Shown piece after piece: positions 8,802 through 18,271 of a DNA stretch of 64,000 nt. Under the pieces are notes generated by a model. The model ran no database searches and had not been told where the DNA came from. It was given only the letters and a program-made list of their open reading frames with translations. Origin of the DNA: G963675935 sp963675935 (GTDB lineage: Bacteria > Planctomycetota > Planctomycetia > Pirellulales > Thermoguttaceae); assembly GCA_963675935.2 (NCBI GenBank), contig OY780964.2, positions 124,001-188,000 on the forward strand, read 5' to 3'. Every line of letters begins with the position of its first letter. Positions within the stretch are counted from its first letter, which is position 1. The translations under genes were made by a program, and so were the position numbers.

Positions 8802-8937
8802 TGTTCCCACGCTCCGCGTGGGAACATATCTGTCTCGACGCTTCGCGTCGGAGAGTTCGTCTGTGGTTAATATACTTCTTAATGCAGGGACGCGGAGCGT
8901 CCCGACAGTGCGTTCCCACGCGGAGCGTGGGAACGAG
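8802..8937. repeat. Composite palindromic repeat, copy 1
   Basis: Outer arms GTTCCCACGCTCCGCGTGGG and inner arms around GACGC(T)TCGCGTC bracket a variable loop. The same composite structure occurs at 24102-24241 with a different loop. It fills the space between the ABC permease gene and the DUF3299 gene. Confidence 0.8.
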
Positions 8938-8982
8938 AGAAGCGGCTTTTCTCCCACTCTCCCAATCTCCCCCTCTCGCTTC

Positions 8983-10230
8983 TCACGGCGTCGTAATCAG
9001 CGACTTCGCCACGTCGGTGCGATAGGCCGACATCGCGGGCAGGTAGCCAACGGCGGAAGCCAGTATCACCAGACCGGGGATCAAAATCAACTCGGCCACC
9101 TGAAATTGCAACAGCCCGACAACCACGCCGGTCCAGTCGGCGATCTTCGGCGAGCAGAGCCAAATGGCCCCGTGTCCGATCAAAAGGCCCATCGCCCCGC
9201 CGAGGAGCGAGAGCAAAATCGACTCGAACAGGATGATGACCATGACGGTGAATCGGCTGGCGCCCAGGGCGCGCATGACGGCGATTTCGTGCCGGCGGTC
9301 GCTCATCGAATTGTAAATGCTGACCATGATGCCGATGCCGGCCTCGACGACGGTCAACACGGCCATGCCCAGCAAAATCCATTGCAGCTTGCCGACCACG
9401 CCCTCGAACAGTTCGGTGATGACACGGGCGGGCGTCACGGCCTGCGCCACCTGCGTGTTGTTGATGAGCTTTGCCATTACGTCGGTCATTCCCAAATCGG
9501 CGTCTTTTTTGGGGATGCACACCAGTACGGCGGTGATTTCCTTCGGCTCGCCGGCGTGTTCGTGGGCATGTTCTGCGACCGCTTCTTCCGCGTGGTGAAC
9601 GTCTTGGAAGCCCAGCATGTTGACGAATACGGCGCGATCGGCCGGCGTGCCGGTGGGGGCCAAAACGCCGACAACCTTGAACGATTCCTTGTGCGTCCGG
9701 CCTCCCTCGGCCGATCCGTGAACGACCAGGATCGGCTCGCCGATTTGCGCCTTGGTTCGCAACGCGGCGACGGCGCCCATCACGGCCTCGAAATGGTTCT
9801 CCGTCTTGAAATTCTCGCCCTCGGCAAACTTGTACGACTCGTTGCCGCGATATTTCAGTTCGGTGAACATGTCGGGCGTGGTGCCGACGACGCGGAAGCC
9901 CTGGTAGGTGTGGCCCATGCAAACCGGCACGGCGGTTTCGACGCGACCGTACTTCCCGTCGGTCAGTTCCTCGTAAAAACTGTAGGGGATGTTGCCGATC
10001 GGTTGATTGAGATGGAACACGGTGTTGAGGACCAACTGCTCCTTGCCGCCCTTGGCGCCGACGATCAGATCGTAGCCTTCGCCGCCGCGATGGAACGACT
10101 GATAGACCACGCCGTAGACGACCAGCACGGCGACGACCAGCGCGACGCCGAGGCCCATCGACAGAACCGTCAGCATCGAGACCAGGGTCCGCTGCCGAAT
10201 GCTTCGCCAAGCTACTTTCCAGAGACTCAT
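8983..10230 (-). CDS. FtsX/MacB-type ABC permease (415 aa)
   Basis: Classical MacB/LolCE topology: one N-terminal helix (residues 18-42), a large periplasmic domain (about 45-275), and three C-terminal helices (about 280-405). The start MSLWKVAWRSIRQR is standard for the family. In the periplasmic domain a His-rich stretch with the pattern H-H-A-E-E...E-H-A-H-E-H-A could bind divalent metal. The ATPase is encoded just upstream at 10387-11067 and the DUF3299 partner downstream. Function is probably energy-linked export or mechanotransmission rather than import. Confidence 0.85.
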   Translation of the reverse strand: MSLWKVAWRSIRQRTLVSMLTVLSMGLGVALVVAVLVVYGVVYQSFHRGGEGYDLIVGAKGGKEQLVLNTVFHLNQPIGNIPYSFYEELTDGKYGRVETAVPVCMGHTYQGFRVVGTTPDMFTELKYRGNESYKFAEGENFKTENHFEAVMGAVAALRTKAQIGEPILVVHGSAEGGRTHKESFKVVGVLAPTGTPADRAVFVNMLGFQDVHHAEEAVAEHAHEHAGEPKEITAVLVCIPKKDADLGMTDVMAKLINNTQVAQAVTPARVITELFEGVVGKLQWILLGMAVLTVVEAGIGIMVSIYNSMSDRRHEIAVMRALGASRFTVMVIILFESILLSLLGGAMGLLIGHGAIWLCSPKIADWTGVVVGLLQFQVAELILIPGLVILASAVGYLPAMSAYRTDVAKSLITTP

Positions 10231-10284
10231 GGGGAGGGATTGGGGGAGTTAGGGAGTTCGTTAGGGATTATGTTTTAGCCGATT

Positions 10285-10351
10285 AGGGCTTGGGTCTTGG
10301 GGCTTTGGTCTTGGGGCTTAGAACGAAGTCCTAAGTCCCAAGACCCAAGCC
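10285..10351. repeat. Dispersed GGGTCTTGG/CCAAGACCC repeat
   Basis: An imperfect inverted repeat of short units such as TTGGGTCTTGGGGC and CCCAAGACCCAAG. Close relatives sit at 34925-35002, 36056-36108 and 40245-40316, always between genes, so this is a low-complexity palindromic family of this genome. Confidence 0.7.
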
Positions 10352-10386
10352 CATCATTGTATCTCGAAACCTTGAACCTTCTTCCT

Positions 10387-11067
10387 TCACGCCTTCGTCA
10401 CTTGCCCGACCACCAAATTGATGTCTTCCAGCCGATCTTGCCGCTCGAACTGCCGAGCGACTTCGTGCGAATGCGTCACGATAATCAGCGCCACGTTTTC
10501 TTCCCGGCACGTGTCGCGCATCAGATCCAAAACCTGCTGCTGATGCCCGGCGTCGACGTTGGCCGTCGGCTCGTCGGCCAGGAGAATCTGCGGCTTGTTG
10601 GCCAGCGCCCGGGCGACGGCCACCCGCTGTTGCTCGCCCACCGAAAGCTGCGCCGGCCGATGGGTCGTTCGATGGCTAAGGCCCACGCGGTCGAGCAACT
10701 GATGCGCACGAGTTTTGTCCATCCGCCCTCGGGCGAACCGCATGGCCAGCAACACGTTTTCCAAAGCCGTGAAGCCGGCCAGCAAATTAAAAGTTTGGAA
10801 CACGTAGCCGATCCGCTCGGCGCGGAAGCGGTCGCACTCCGACTCGGGCATCAGGGTGATGTCCCATTCGTCGATGCGAACCTTTCCGGAGTCGGGGCGG
10901 CTGATGCCGGCGATGATGTGCAGCAGAGTGGTTTTGCCGCACCCGCTACGGCCGACCAGCACCATCTGTTCGCCGGCCGCCACTCGAAACTCGGGCACAT
11001 CCAACACCGGCAGCGCGGAACCGTCAGGCTGCCGAAAACCTTTTTTGATGTCTTTGAGGAGCAACAT
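10387..11067 (-). CDS. ABC transporter ATPase, LolD/MacB type (226 aa)
   Basis: A compact nucleotide-binding domain with Walker A GRSGCGKTT, Q-loop VFQTFNLLAGFT, signature LSVGEQQRVAVARAL, Walker B ILLADEPTANVD and the H-loop THS. Length and motifs fit the LolD family, whose members partner FtsX-type permeases such as the one encoded 156 bp downstream. The start MLLLKDIKKGF was preferred; a start seven codons upstream is also possible. Confidence 0.88.
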   Translation of the reverse strand: MLLLKDIKKGFRQPDGSALPVLDVPEFRVAAGEQMVLVGRSGCGKTTLLHIIAGISRPDSGKVRIDEWDITLMPESECDRFRAERIGYVFQTFNLLAGFTALENVLLAMRFARGRMDKTRAHQLLDRVGLSHRTTHRPAQLSVGEQQRVAVARALANKPQILLADEPTANVDAGHQQQVLDLMRDTCREENVALIIVTHSHEVARQFERQDRLEDINLVVGQVTKA

Positions 11068-11198
11068 TCCGGGAATAAGCCCTCGCAATGGGGGGTGGCG
11101 GCGTGAAAAACTTGCGGCCTTTACAAGTCAATAGTATCACACAGTTGCGCGAATCAAGGTTTCTACGCGGTGGGCGGGCAAGTGGTTCGGAGAAATCC

Positions 11199-11783
11199 CT
11201 ATTTTCTCCGCATCATCACCCGCTGGAGGTCGCGTTTGACCTGGGCGTCTTTCATGGCCTCGCGTTTGTCGTGGCGCTGCTTGCCGCGGCAAAGACCCAC
11301 GACAACTTTGGCAAGCCCCCTCTTGAAGTGCATCTCTAGTGGCACCAAGGTAAGGCCCTTTTCCTTGGCCTTTTGCGCAAAACGCTTCACCTCGCGACGG
11401 TGCATCAACAGCTTCCGCGGACGCTTGGGATTGTGGTTGAACCGACTGGCCTCGAAGTATTCGGCAATGTCGCAACCGACGAGCCAAACCTCGTCGCCCT
11501 TGACCCGGGCGTACGATTCGTCGAGCGAGACATGGCCCGCGCGCAGACTCTTCACCTCGCTGCCGACCAGCACGATGCCGCATTCGAGCGAGTCGAGCAC
11601 GGTGTAATTGTGCCGGGCCTTGCGGTTTTGCGCGATGTTTTTATAGTCCGGCGCGGCCTCGGGGGCCTTTTTCTTGCTCGTCTGTTTGCTCGTGGGCGTA
11701 ATCCCTCGGATGGGTGCTGCGTTGGCAATAGGTGAATGGAATGTTTCCACCACCTTTGTACCGTTTTGCGTCCGCCAACTCAA
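11199..11783 (-). CDS. smpB: SsrA-binding protein SmpB
   Basis: Residues 45-194 are a full SmpB: the start of the OB-fold core NRKARHNYTVLDSLECGIVL, G-S-E-V-K-S-L-R-A-G, and the basic C-terminal tail ending KRDLQRVMMRRK that mimics the tRNA anticodon arm and mRNA. SmpB carries tmRNA to stalled ribosomes for trans-translation. The first 44 residues are a non-conserved extension rich in Lys/Thr/Pro; translation may start at a later non-ATG codon, since the next Met lies inside the core. No tmRNA gene was seen in the window. Confidence 0.95.
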   Translation of the reverse strand: MSWRTQNGTKVVETFHSPIANAAPIRGITPTSKQTSKKKAPEAAPDYKNIAQNRKARHNYTVLDSLECGIVLVGSEVKSLRAGHVSLDESYARVKGDEVWLVGCDIAEYFEASRFNHNPKRPRKLLMHRREVKRFAQKAKEKGLTLVPLEMHFKRGLAKVVVGLCRGKQRHDKREAMKDAQVKRDLQRVMMRRK

Positions 11784-11932
11784 GTTCCACCCAATTTTCG
11801 CCCCTGGTAGTGAAATCCCGGCATCAATCGCCGCGATGAAAAACTGCTATCGGAGCCACAAAGGGGGAGTGGCTATACTGGTGAACCTAGTGTGGGAAGG
11901 GGGCTGAAATACGCCGGATAGGGAGGTTGGCC

Positions 11933-14900
11933 ATGCAAATCGCTCATTGGTTTCTTCTCGTCGCCTATTTCAGTCAAGCTGCAATGCTTTCGGCGGCCGT
12001 CTCCGTCGGCGCACTGGGCGATCCAGAGCATCTTGTGATTACAGGGGCCGCGACGTTTTCCCCTCGGCAAATCAAGGACGCCTTGTTTTATCATTCCGAG
12101 TTCCCGGCGGCGGCCGACGCAGCCGCGCCGCTCGACGATTATCTCAAAACGCTCGTTCGGCTGATCGGGGCCGGCTACCGTCAAGCGGGTTTTCCCGACG
12201 TTAAAGTCACGGCCAACGTAGACCCCAAGACTCATTCCGTCGCCATCAACGTCAAGGAGGGCGTTCGCTATCCGGCGGGCGAGGTTCGCGTTCGCGGCGC
12301 CAAGACAATTCCCGTTGCACAATTTGTCGAACGTCTCGCAAAGCCGTATGTGTCGGGCGACGCCATCGCGAAGTCATGGACCCAGCACAAGGGCGAAACC
12401 ACGGTTTGTTGGACCAATCGCAAGGGGGACGACATAACGCCGTCCGATCCGGTTTGGCAACCGGGAAAGCCGGCCCCATTCTTGACGGGGCCGGAACCTG
12501 ACTCGCCGCTCCATCGCGGCGTTGCCGATGCGTTGGCCGATCTCGGCTATTTCTTTGCAAAATTTTCCGTTGATGTCACGGCCGATGCGGCAAGCAAGAA
12601 GGCTCGGCTTGTCGTCAACATCTCCGACGAAGGCGCTCGATGCCTATTTGGCGACGTGCATGTCGAGGGCAACGAGGCCAATTCCCGCGAGGATATTCTG
12701 AAATACATCGCGTTTCAACCGGCAGCGCCGGCCACGCGTGACGAGGCGGTGCGTTTCCAGGAAAAACTGTGGCGATCGGGAAGGTTTATCAAGTCCGAGG
12801 TTGCCCTTGCGAGTCCCGCAACGCCGGACAGCCGCGCGGCATTGCTGATTCATGTGGTGGAGCTTCATGGCGCAACGCCGTTGAGCAAGCCGCTTTCGCG
12901 TGAAGAAGACGCCTTGTTGAAATGCCGCGACTGGATCGCCGACTCGGACCACTGGGATGGCGATCTTGTCTTGCATTGCGAGGGCGACGACGGCAAGAGT
13001 GGCAAGGGCCAAGCCACGATTGTCATCTCGCCCATCCTAGGCCTGTTTGCCGATGTTTCGTACAACGACGCGCCCTCGCCGAAGCTAATCGAGTATGCGA
13101 CAGTTCTCTCACCGGAAGAAATTGGCGTCTATTGCCGGTCCGGCGGCAGGAAGCTTATGACAGGCCCGCTCGGCTGGCAGTTGCTTGGCAACGTCGGCCT
13201 GCGACTCGACGACAATGCCAACGACAGCGAAGAGGGAAAACATAATTTGATATTCGGTTTTGGAGCCAATTCCGATCGGCCAGACTCCCAGTCGCCCCTA
13301 AAGTGGAACATGGTGTTCGATCCCGTGTTCTTTCTCGACATGGCGCATCGCGACGAGGCAAAATATACCGTTCGTGACGGGACATTGACGATGTCGGCAG
13401 CGGACGAAACATTGCGAGTGGACACAGCCTCGGGAAGGCTACTGGAGTATCGATGGGCGACAACCGTTCACCCCATCGGTTCCAAGGCCAGTGGGCCAAG
13501 CGACCGGAAAACTTCCCAAAAACCATCGGAGGGCGATTCTAAAATTACCATTGCCTTCGTTCGCGGCGAATTTCGCCGGCGCGTGGATGCCATCCACATC
13601 GCCGCCGCGAAAACGCCGAACGGCTACGAGGCCCGTCGCCCGATTAGCTCGCTGTTGAGCTTTTTATGCGACGACGACCGAGCCTGGCGATGCCTCGGAT
13701 TGGCCGACGATCCCCGAGTCCGTCATGTGGCGCGGCTGATGCTGGACAAAAACGTGTGCGAGCCGTTCGACAAAATTGCATTGAAATATCTCGCCGGCGA
13801 CGGAATCAACGAATTGAAGGGCGGGAGCGGCTATTTTCCCATACCGGAGCGAGCGGCCCTGCCGCCGGGGATCAACCAAGACTACGCGCGCTACACGGCC
13901 ATTTTGACGGCAATTGCCCACGAGTTGTTTCGCCCAGGCTCTTGGCCCGATGCGGCATGTCATGGGGCCTGGCGGATGGCTATCGGCCAAGGGGAATTGG
14001 CCACCGGCGAGTTGAAAAAGCTCTATGAGTCGTACGACGCCGGGCCGCTTTGTTTTTTGGCCGCCGGCGCGCTGTTGGAAGGCTCGAATCCGTCGATGGC
14101 TCATCAGATGATATTCCGAGGACTCGAACGGTTGTCGGCCGAGAATTTCCACAAGGAATATTCGGCGTTCCTGGACCCGCAATATCCGATGGGACAAAGC
14201 ATCAGTCGAATGGCGGCGTTGGTTCGCGAGTTGGACGACGGCGACGTGCAGTCGCTCGGCGCGTTGCTGCCGGAAAACCTGGCCACGCCGTTTCGGCAAT
14301 GGGCGCAGGAGCTTCGGCACGGCCCCCCAAAGCCGGACGATCAAGCCGTGCCGACCCTGCTCGACGCCCTTTGGCGGAGCGGACTCCGCGAGAACGTCAA
14401 GACGTTTCTCGAAGTCCTGCAAAACTACAGTCTCGCTTATGGCGCGCAAGGCAGCCCCGACAAGACCATTGCCGACACCACCCAAGCGATTCGTCTTCAT
14501 GGAAATGACATCGCGTTGTACAGGTTTCGGGCCTTTGCCTATATGTCGAAGAACGAGTACGACAAGGCCATCGCCGATTGCACGGAAGTATTGCGAGTTG
14601 ACTCGAAAGACGGCTGGGCACATTACACTCGAGGCAAAGCCTACGGCGAGAACCGCGACTTCGGCAAGGCAATCGCCGATTACACGGAGGCCATGAGACT
14701 TGACTCGAAACACTTGAAGGAGTGTTGCTATGCTCGGGTTTCGGCCTATGCCCAGTTGGGCGAGTACGACAAGGCCATCGCCGATTGCACGGAACTCGTG
14801 AAGCTCGATCCCAAGGATGCCAACGCCTATTGTTGTCGGGGAGTGTTGTATCAACAGAAGGCCGGACGCGATCGCCAGCGCAATCAAGCCGTGATCGATC

Positions 14901-15199
14901 GCCATGCGCCGTCGAACAGCGGCTTATTGGAATTCCAAATTATGCCCGACTACGACAAGGCGGTCGGGGAGACGCCGAAGAGCAGCGTTCAGGGCGCGAA
15001 AGCACTGGATGTGTCACGCATTCTCGACAACAACAACTTGGAAAGTGCCATTGCCGACCACACGGAGGCCATCCGACTCAACCCGAAACTTGCCGAAGCC
15101 TACTACAATCGAGGCTTAGTCTATCGGGAAAAAGGAGACAATTCCAAGGCCGAGGCGGATATGGCTGAGGCCACGAAACTGAGGATGAGTCTCCGATAG
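11933..15199 (+). CDS. Exported protein with POTRA-like domains and TPR repeats (1088 aa)
   Basis: Begins with a signal peptide (residues 1-24). Residues 30-125 and 185-300 resemble BamA-type POTRA domains: a strand-helix-helix-strand pattern with YRQAGFPDVKV, VAINVKEGVRYPAGEVRVRG and a second copy ending VVNISDEGARCLFGDVHVEG. There is no recognisable C-terminal beta-barrel. A long unassigned middle follows, and residues about 840-1088 hold at least five TPR units (patterns like YDKAIADCTEVLRVDSKD). The fusion suggests a periplasmic scaffold rather than an outer-membrane assembly pore. ATG at 11933 follows a good AGGGAGG ribosome site. Confidence 0.7.
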   Translation: MQIAHWFLLVAYFSQAAMLSAAVSVGALGDPEHLVITGAATFSPRQIKDALFYHSEFPAAADAAAPLDDYLKTLVRLIGAGYRQAGFPDVKVTANVDPKTHSVAINVKEGVRYPAGEVRVRGAKTIPVAQFVERLAKPYVSGDAIAKSWTQHKGETTVCWTNRKGDDITPSDPVWQPGKPAPFLTGPEPDSPLHRGVADALADLGYFFAKFSVDVTADAASKKARLVVNISDEGARCLFGDVHVEGNEANSREDILKYIAFQPAAPATRDEAVRFQEKLWRSGRFIKSEVALASPATPDSRAALLIHVVELHGATPLSKPLSREEDALLKCRDWIADSDHWDGDLVLHCEGDDGKSGKGQATIVISPILGLFADVSYNDAPSPKLIEYATVLSPEEIGVYCRSGGRKLMTGPLGWQLLGNVGLRLDDNANDSEEGKHNLIFGFGANSDRPDSQSPLKWNMVFDPVFFLDMAHRDEAKYTVRDGTLTMSAADETLRVDTASGRLLEYRWATTVHPIGSKASGPSDRKTSQKPSEGDSKITIAFVRGEFRRRVDAIHIAAAKTPNGYEARRPISSLLSFLCDDDRAWRCLGLADDPRVRHVARLMLDKNVCEPFDKIALKYLAGDGINELKGGSGYFPIPERAALPPGINQDYARYTAILTAIAHELFRPGSWPDAACHGAWRMAIGQGELATGELKKLYESYDAGPLCFLAAGALLEGSNPSMAHQMIFRGLERLSAENFHKEYSAFLDPQYPMGQSISRMAALVRELDDGDVQSLGALLPENLATPFRQWAQELRHGPPKPDDQAVPTLLDALWRSGLRENVKTFLEVLQNYSLAYGAQGSPDKTIADTTQAIRLHGNDIALYRFRAFAYMSKNEYDKAIADCTEVLRVDSKDGWAHYTRGKAYGENRDFGKAIADYTEAMRLDSKHLKECCYARVSAYAQLGEYDKAIADCTELVKLDPKDANAYCCRGVLYQQKAGRDRQRNQAVIDRHAPSNSGLLEFQIMPDYDKAVGETPKSSVQGAKALDVSRILDNNNLESAIADHTEAIRLNPKLAEAYYNRGLVYREKGDNSKAEADMAEATKLRMSLR

Positions 15200-15357
15200 T
15201 GGGGATACCCCCCGGATCGTGCGTAAGTCTTCTTCCCAGCGAATGAAAAAAGCGCTATACTGATAGCGTGTCTGTATAAAAGTGCCATCCCGCGCCACAG
15301 CATCCCCCTTGTGGATGTTGTGGCGATAGCCGAAATGCAGCCAATCCATTCACGAAC

Positions 15358-16506
15358 ATGGCAGATCCGAACCCACAAAATCACTGGGACTTGTTGTTGA
15401 CCGACATTGGCGCCACGCCCGCCGCTCCCGCGGAAGAGCCTCGGCCGGCCAGCCCGCCGCCGGCACAACCTGCGTTTACGCCCAAAACGCCGAAGGCCAA
15501 ACGGCCCGCTGTCGCGCCGTCATCGGCAAGCTGGGACGCCCTGGCCGGGCAGCTTGGCCTTCCACCGGCGCCGGTGGAAAAACCGACTGCGACACCCCCT
15601 TCGCCGGCTAGAGTTGTGGCAAAACCCAGGCCGGAGCGGCCTGCTCGCCAGCCGGAGCGACAGGTTCGCCAACCAGAACAGCCTGCGCGTCAACCAGAGC
15701 AACAGGCCCGCCAACCAGAGCAACAGGCCCGCCAGCCGGAGCAACAGGCCGTCAAGCGGGATCGGCCGGATTCCTCCACGCCGGCCGGCGCGGAAGACTC
15801 GCCAAATTTCTACGACGAATCGTTCGATTTCGAGGAACCGTTCGATTTGCTGGAATCGCCCGACGCACAACCGGCGGCAGTCCCCGCGGCCGAAGGCGTC
15901 GAAACCGACGAAATCAAGGAAAAACGGCCCCGTCGCCGGCGCCGGCGACGCCGGTCTGGCCGTGGCGATTCGGAACGCGGCGAGGCGGCCGAGGGGGCTG
16001 CGCCGCCGTCGGACGACAATGCCGACCTCGTATCCGCCGTCACCGCGTCCGAAGGGGGCATTGTCGAGGAAGTCACAGTCGAGGAAGTCGGCGGCGAGAA
16101 GGAGACGGAGGGTGAGCCCCGCCCAAAACGACGCCGTTCGCGTCGCGGGCGTCGTCGTCGTCCCGACGACAAATCGGCGCCGGCCGTTGCCGGAGAGACC
16201 CGGGTCGATGAATCCGGTGTTCGATCTGCCGACGAACTCGACGAAGACTTGCTCGAAGACCACCGCGCCGCCGTGGAAGGCGAGGAATTTGACGAGGACG
16301 ATCAACTCGAGGGCGATCAGCCGGCCAGGCTTGGATTCCGCGGGATACCCACATGGGAGGAGACCGTCGGAATGCTTGTGGCAAAGAATCTTGAGTCGCG
16401 GGCGAAGCGGCCTGGCGGCGGGCCACATCATGGCCGGGGCGGTCGCGGTCCTCGCGACAACCGGGGTGGACGCGGCGGCGACGGAAGACGGCGGCAGGGG
16501 CCGTAA
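15358..16506 (+). CDS. Charged, disordered RGG-rich protein (382 aa)
   Basis: A low-complexity protein with Pro/Ala/Gln/Arg repeats (Arg-Gln-Pro-Glu-Gln units near residues 98-125), an acidic stretch, a run of Arg (about 194-206) and an RGG-rich C-terminus. One ordered island near residue 330, W-E-E-T-V-G-M-L-V-A-K-N-L-E, is of a kind I recall from planctomycete proteins. Composition suggests RNA or nucleic-acid binding, comparable to the non-catalytic tail of RNase E or similar scaffold regions. No enzymatic domain is visible. Confidence 0.6.
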   Translation: MADPNPQNHWDLLLTDIGATPAAPAEEPRPASPPPAQPAFTPKTPKAKRPAVAPSSASWDALAGQLGLPPAPVEKPTATPPSPARVVAKPRPERPARQPERQVRQPEQPARQPEQQARQPEQQARQPEQQAVKRDRPDSSTPAGAEDSPNFYDESFDFEEPFDLLESPDAQPAAVPAAEGVETDEIKEKRPRRRRRRRRSGRGDSERGEAAEGAAPPSDDNADLVSAVTASEGGIVEEVTVEEVGGEKETEGEPRPKRRRSRRGRRRRPDDKSAPAVAGETRVDESGVRSADELDEDLLEDHRAAVEGEEFDEDDQLEGDQPARLGFRGIPTWEETVGMLVAKNLESRAKRPGGGPHHGRGGRGPRDNRGGRGGDGRRRQGP

Positions 16507-16546
16507 TTCCGCCTTGATTGACCATCAGGAAAGTAATGCAGTATCG

Positions 16547-16623
16547 TTTAGCCGGCGAGCTTGCTCGCCGCGTGGTGTGTCACCACCCCCCCAAAAACGC
16601 GGCAAGCAAGCTCGCCGGCTAAA
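16547..16623. repeat. Hairpin repeat TTTAGCCGGCGAGC
   Basis: Inverted arms TTTAGCCGGCGAGCTTGCT and the near-complement ending AGCTCGCCGGCTAAA enclose about 30 bases, just after the RGG-rich gene. It could act as a terminator-like structure but has no T-run. Confidence 0.7.
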
Positions 16624-16767
16624 CATTCCAATGTTGCATTATTATTTATTCTGAGGGGCAATAGGCTGTAAGGGTTGATTTGCTTGACAGTCCTCCCCCA
16701 TCGTTGGTAGGCTATAGGTTGAGTTCTTGTTGTTTCGGCCCAGCCTCGGAATCGACGATGCACCCCC

Positions 16768-18057
16768 ATGAACAGACCTGAAACCCGCTTTGGCAGTTTT
16801 TGCGACATTCGATACCCAATCGCGTTTTGGGTCGCGTTTTTGGCGGGCGTTTTGGCAAGCTCTCCAGCCTGGGCGCAACACGCGGCCGCGGGGCGCGCCG
16901 CCGATCTTGACTCGACGATTGAGCCTGCCGAGCCGGAGGAGCCTCGCGTCGAGCCGAACTATGACGCGCCCTTGCCGGTCGACGAAAAGCTGAAAAATAG
17001 TGCGGCAAAAGACATCGCGAACATTTTGCGGGCGGGCAAGTTTGCCAATCCGCAAGAACAACAGAATTTCGACAAGTTCTATAATTCCTATTTTTTGGCG
17101 CGGTGGACGGAGCCGAAAAACTTCACGAACTTGTCGGCCTGTCGCAAGGATCTTCGCAACAACTTTCGGACCGCCAAAAGCGGCGACGTGTTCAATCATC
17201 TGAACGCCTTGACGCTCGATTTCATGGGCAAGTTGGCCGCCGCCAACCGTCCGCCGGTCGTGCGGGTCAACGCCCTATTGCAGATCGGCGAGTTGAACCG
17301 GGTCGAGCAATCGGGCAGCCAGTCGCCTGTCCCGTTGCCCGAGGCCCTGACGGTTTTGCTCGCCGCGGTCGAAAACGCCAAGCTGCCCGACGGGCTTCGC
17401 GCGGCGGCAATGGTCGGCGTCGTGCGGCACGCCTCGGGCGTTTCGGACGACGACACCCGGCGCACGTTGTCGGCCGCCATGCTCCGCTTGGCGGCCTCCG
17501 AGCCGGCGCCGACATCGACCGTGGCGGGCCACGGCTGGATCGTCGCCCAAGCGATTGAGGCGCTCGGATTGCTCGGATCGGTTGGCGAGAACAACGTCGT
17601 GTTCAATGCGATGCTCAAAGCGGTGGCCGACGCCAAGCTCCCGCCGTTCGCCCGAATCGCCGCCGCCAACGCCTTGGGGCGGTTGAACTATTCATCGGCC
17701 ACGGGGCTAAGCGCGGTGGAAGCGGCCCTCACGCTCGAACCGTTGGCCGCCGAGGGCTGTGCCGAAGCGTTGCGTTTGGCAAAAACGGCCGACGACAAAT
17801 CGATCGAACGCCGCCGGATCATGCCGTATCTCGACGCGGTGCTCACGGCGCTCGGCGGCGAAGACGCCAACCACAAGGGAATCGCGTCGCTGGCGAAAGA
17901 GCCTGCGCAACAGGCTTTCCTCGCCGAGTTGCTGAAAATCGTGAAGGACGCGAACGACGTGCTCGACGATGAGCGAAAAAAGGAAGACGACATGAAGCCC
18001 ACGGTCGAGGGACTGCAAAAGAGCCTCGATGCGTGGCTGAAGAAGAAGCCGAAGTAA
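16768..18057 (+). CDS. Exported HEAT-like repeat protein (429 aa)
   Basis: Signal peptide with a cleavage-like site after ASSPAWA near residue 36. The mature protein is alpha-helical, with repeated Ala/Leu-rich helix pairs of about 35-40 residues (for example residues 145-345) that look like HEAT or Armadillo repeats. No catalytic motifs are seen. Probably a periplasmic protein-interaction scaffold; a planctomycete-typical protein of unknown function. It lies alone between two repeats. Confidence 0.6.
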   Translation: MNRPETRFGSFCDIRYPIAFWVAFLAGVLASSPAWAQHAAAGRAADLDSTIEPAEPEEPRVEPNYDAPLPVDEKLKNSAAKDIANILRAGKFANPQEQQNFDKFYNSYFLARWTEPKNFTNLSACRKDLRNNFRTAKSGDVFNHLNALTLDFMGKLAAANRPPVVRVNALLQIGELNRVEQSGSQSPVPLPEALTVLLAAVENAKLPDGLRAAAMVGVVRHASGVSDDDTRRTLSAAMLRLAASEPAPTSTVAGHGWIVAQAIEALGLLGSVGENNVVFNAMLKAVADAKLPPFARIAAANALGRLNYSSATGLSAVEAALTLEPLAAEGCAEALRLAKTADDKSIERRRIMPYLDAVLTALGGEDANHKGIASLAKEPAQQAFLAELLKIVKDANDVLDDERKKEDDMKPTVEGLQKSLDAWLKKKPK

Positions 18058-18135
18058 GCGAGCCCATTCGCAATTCGTTGGTTATGCTTCCGAACGAGGC
18101 CACGCCGCCCACGCTGCCGAAGTCAAGCTGAACTT

Positions 18136-18163
18136 GTAGGACGGATTCGGAAATCCGTCCTGC
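18136..18163. repeat. GTAGGACGGATT palindrome, single-hairpin copy
   Basis: A short version of the element at 3310-3369, with arms GTAGGACGGATT and AATCCGTCC. Confidence 0.6.
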
Positions 18164-18187
18164 AAAATCGCTAAGTTGAACTTTATA

Positions 18188-18258
18188 CCTTGCACGGGCA
18201 CTGGTGATACATTTTTTCCGAGGGAGAACATGTATCAATTCAAACCGCGTACAGTATA
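18188..18258. repeat. 72-bp dispersed repeat, copy 2 (inverted)
   Basis: Reverse complement of the unit at 7279-7350 with only a few differences. It ends 13 bp before the ATG at 18272, so it forms the leader region or promoter of the following gene. Confidence 0.75.
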
Positions 18259-18271
18259 ACAGCGTTTGACC

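Noticed and set aside
8761..10278. 505-residue open frame on the plus strand
   Set aside because: It is the antisense of the FtsX permease and DUF3299 genes; its His/Asp/Gln/Arg composition is a typical shadow of GC-rich coding sequence on the other strand.
13664..14905. 413-residue minus-strand frame
   Set aside because: Antisense of the POTRA-TPR gene; no recognisable domain and no ribosome site.
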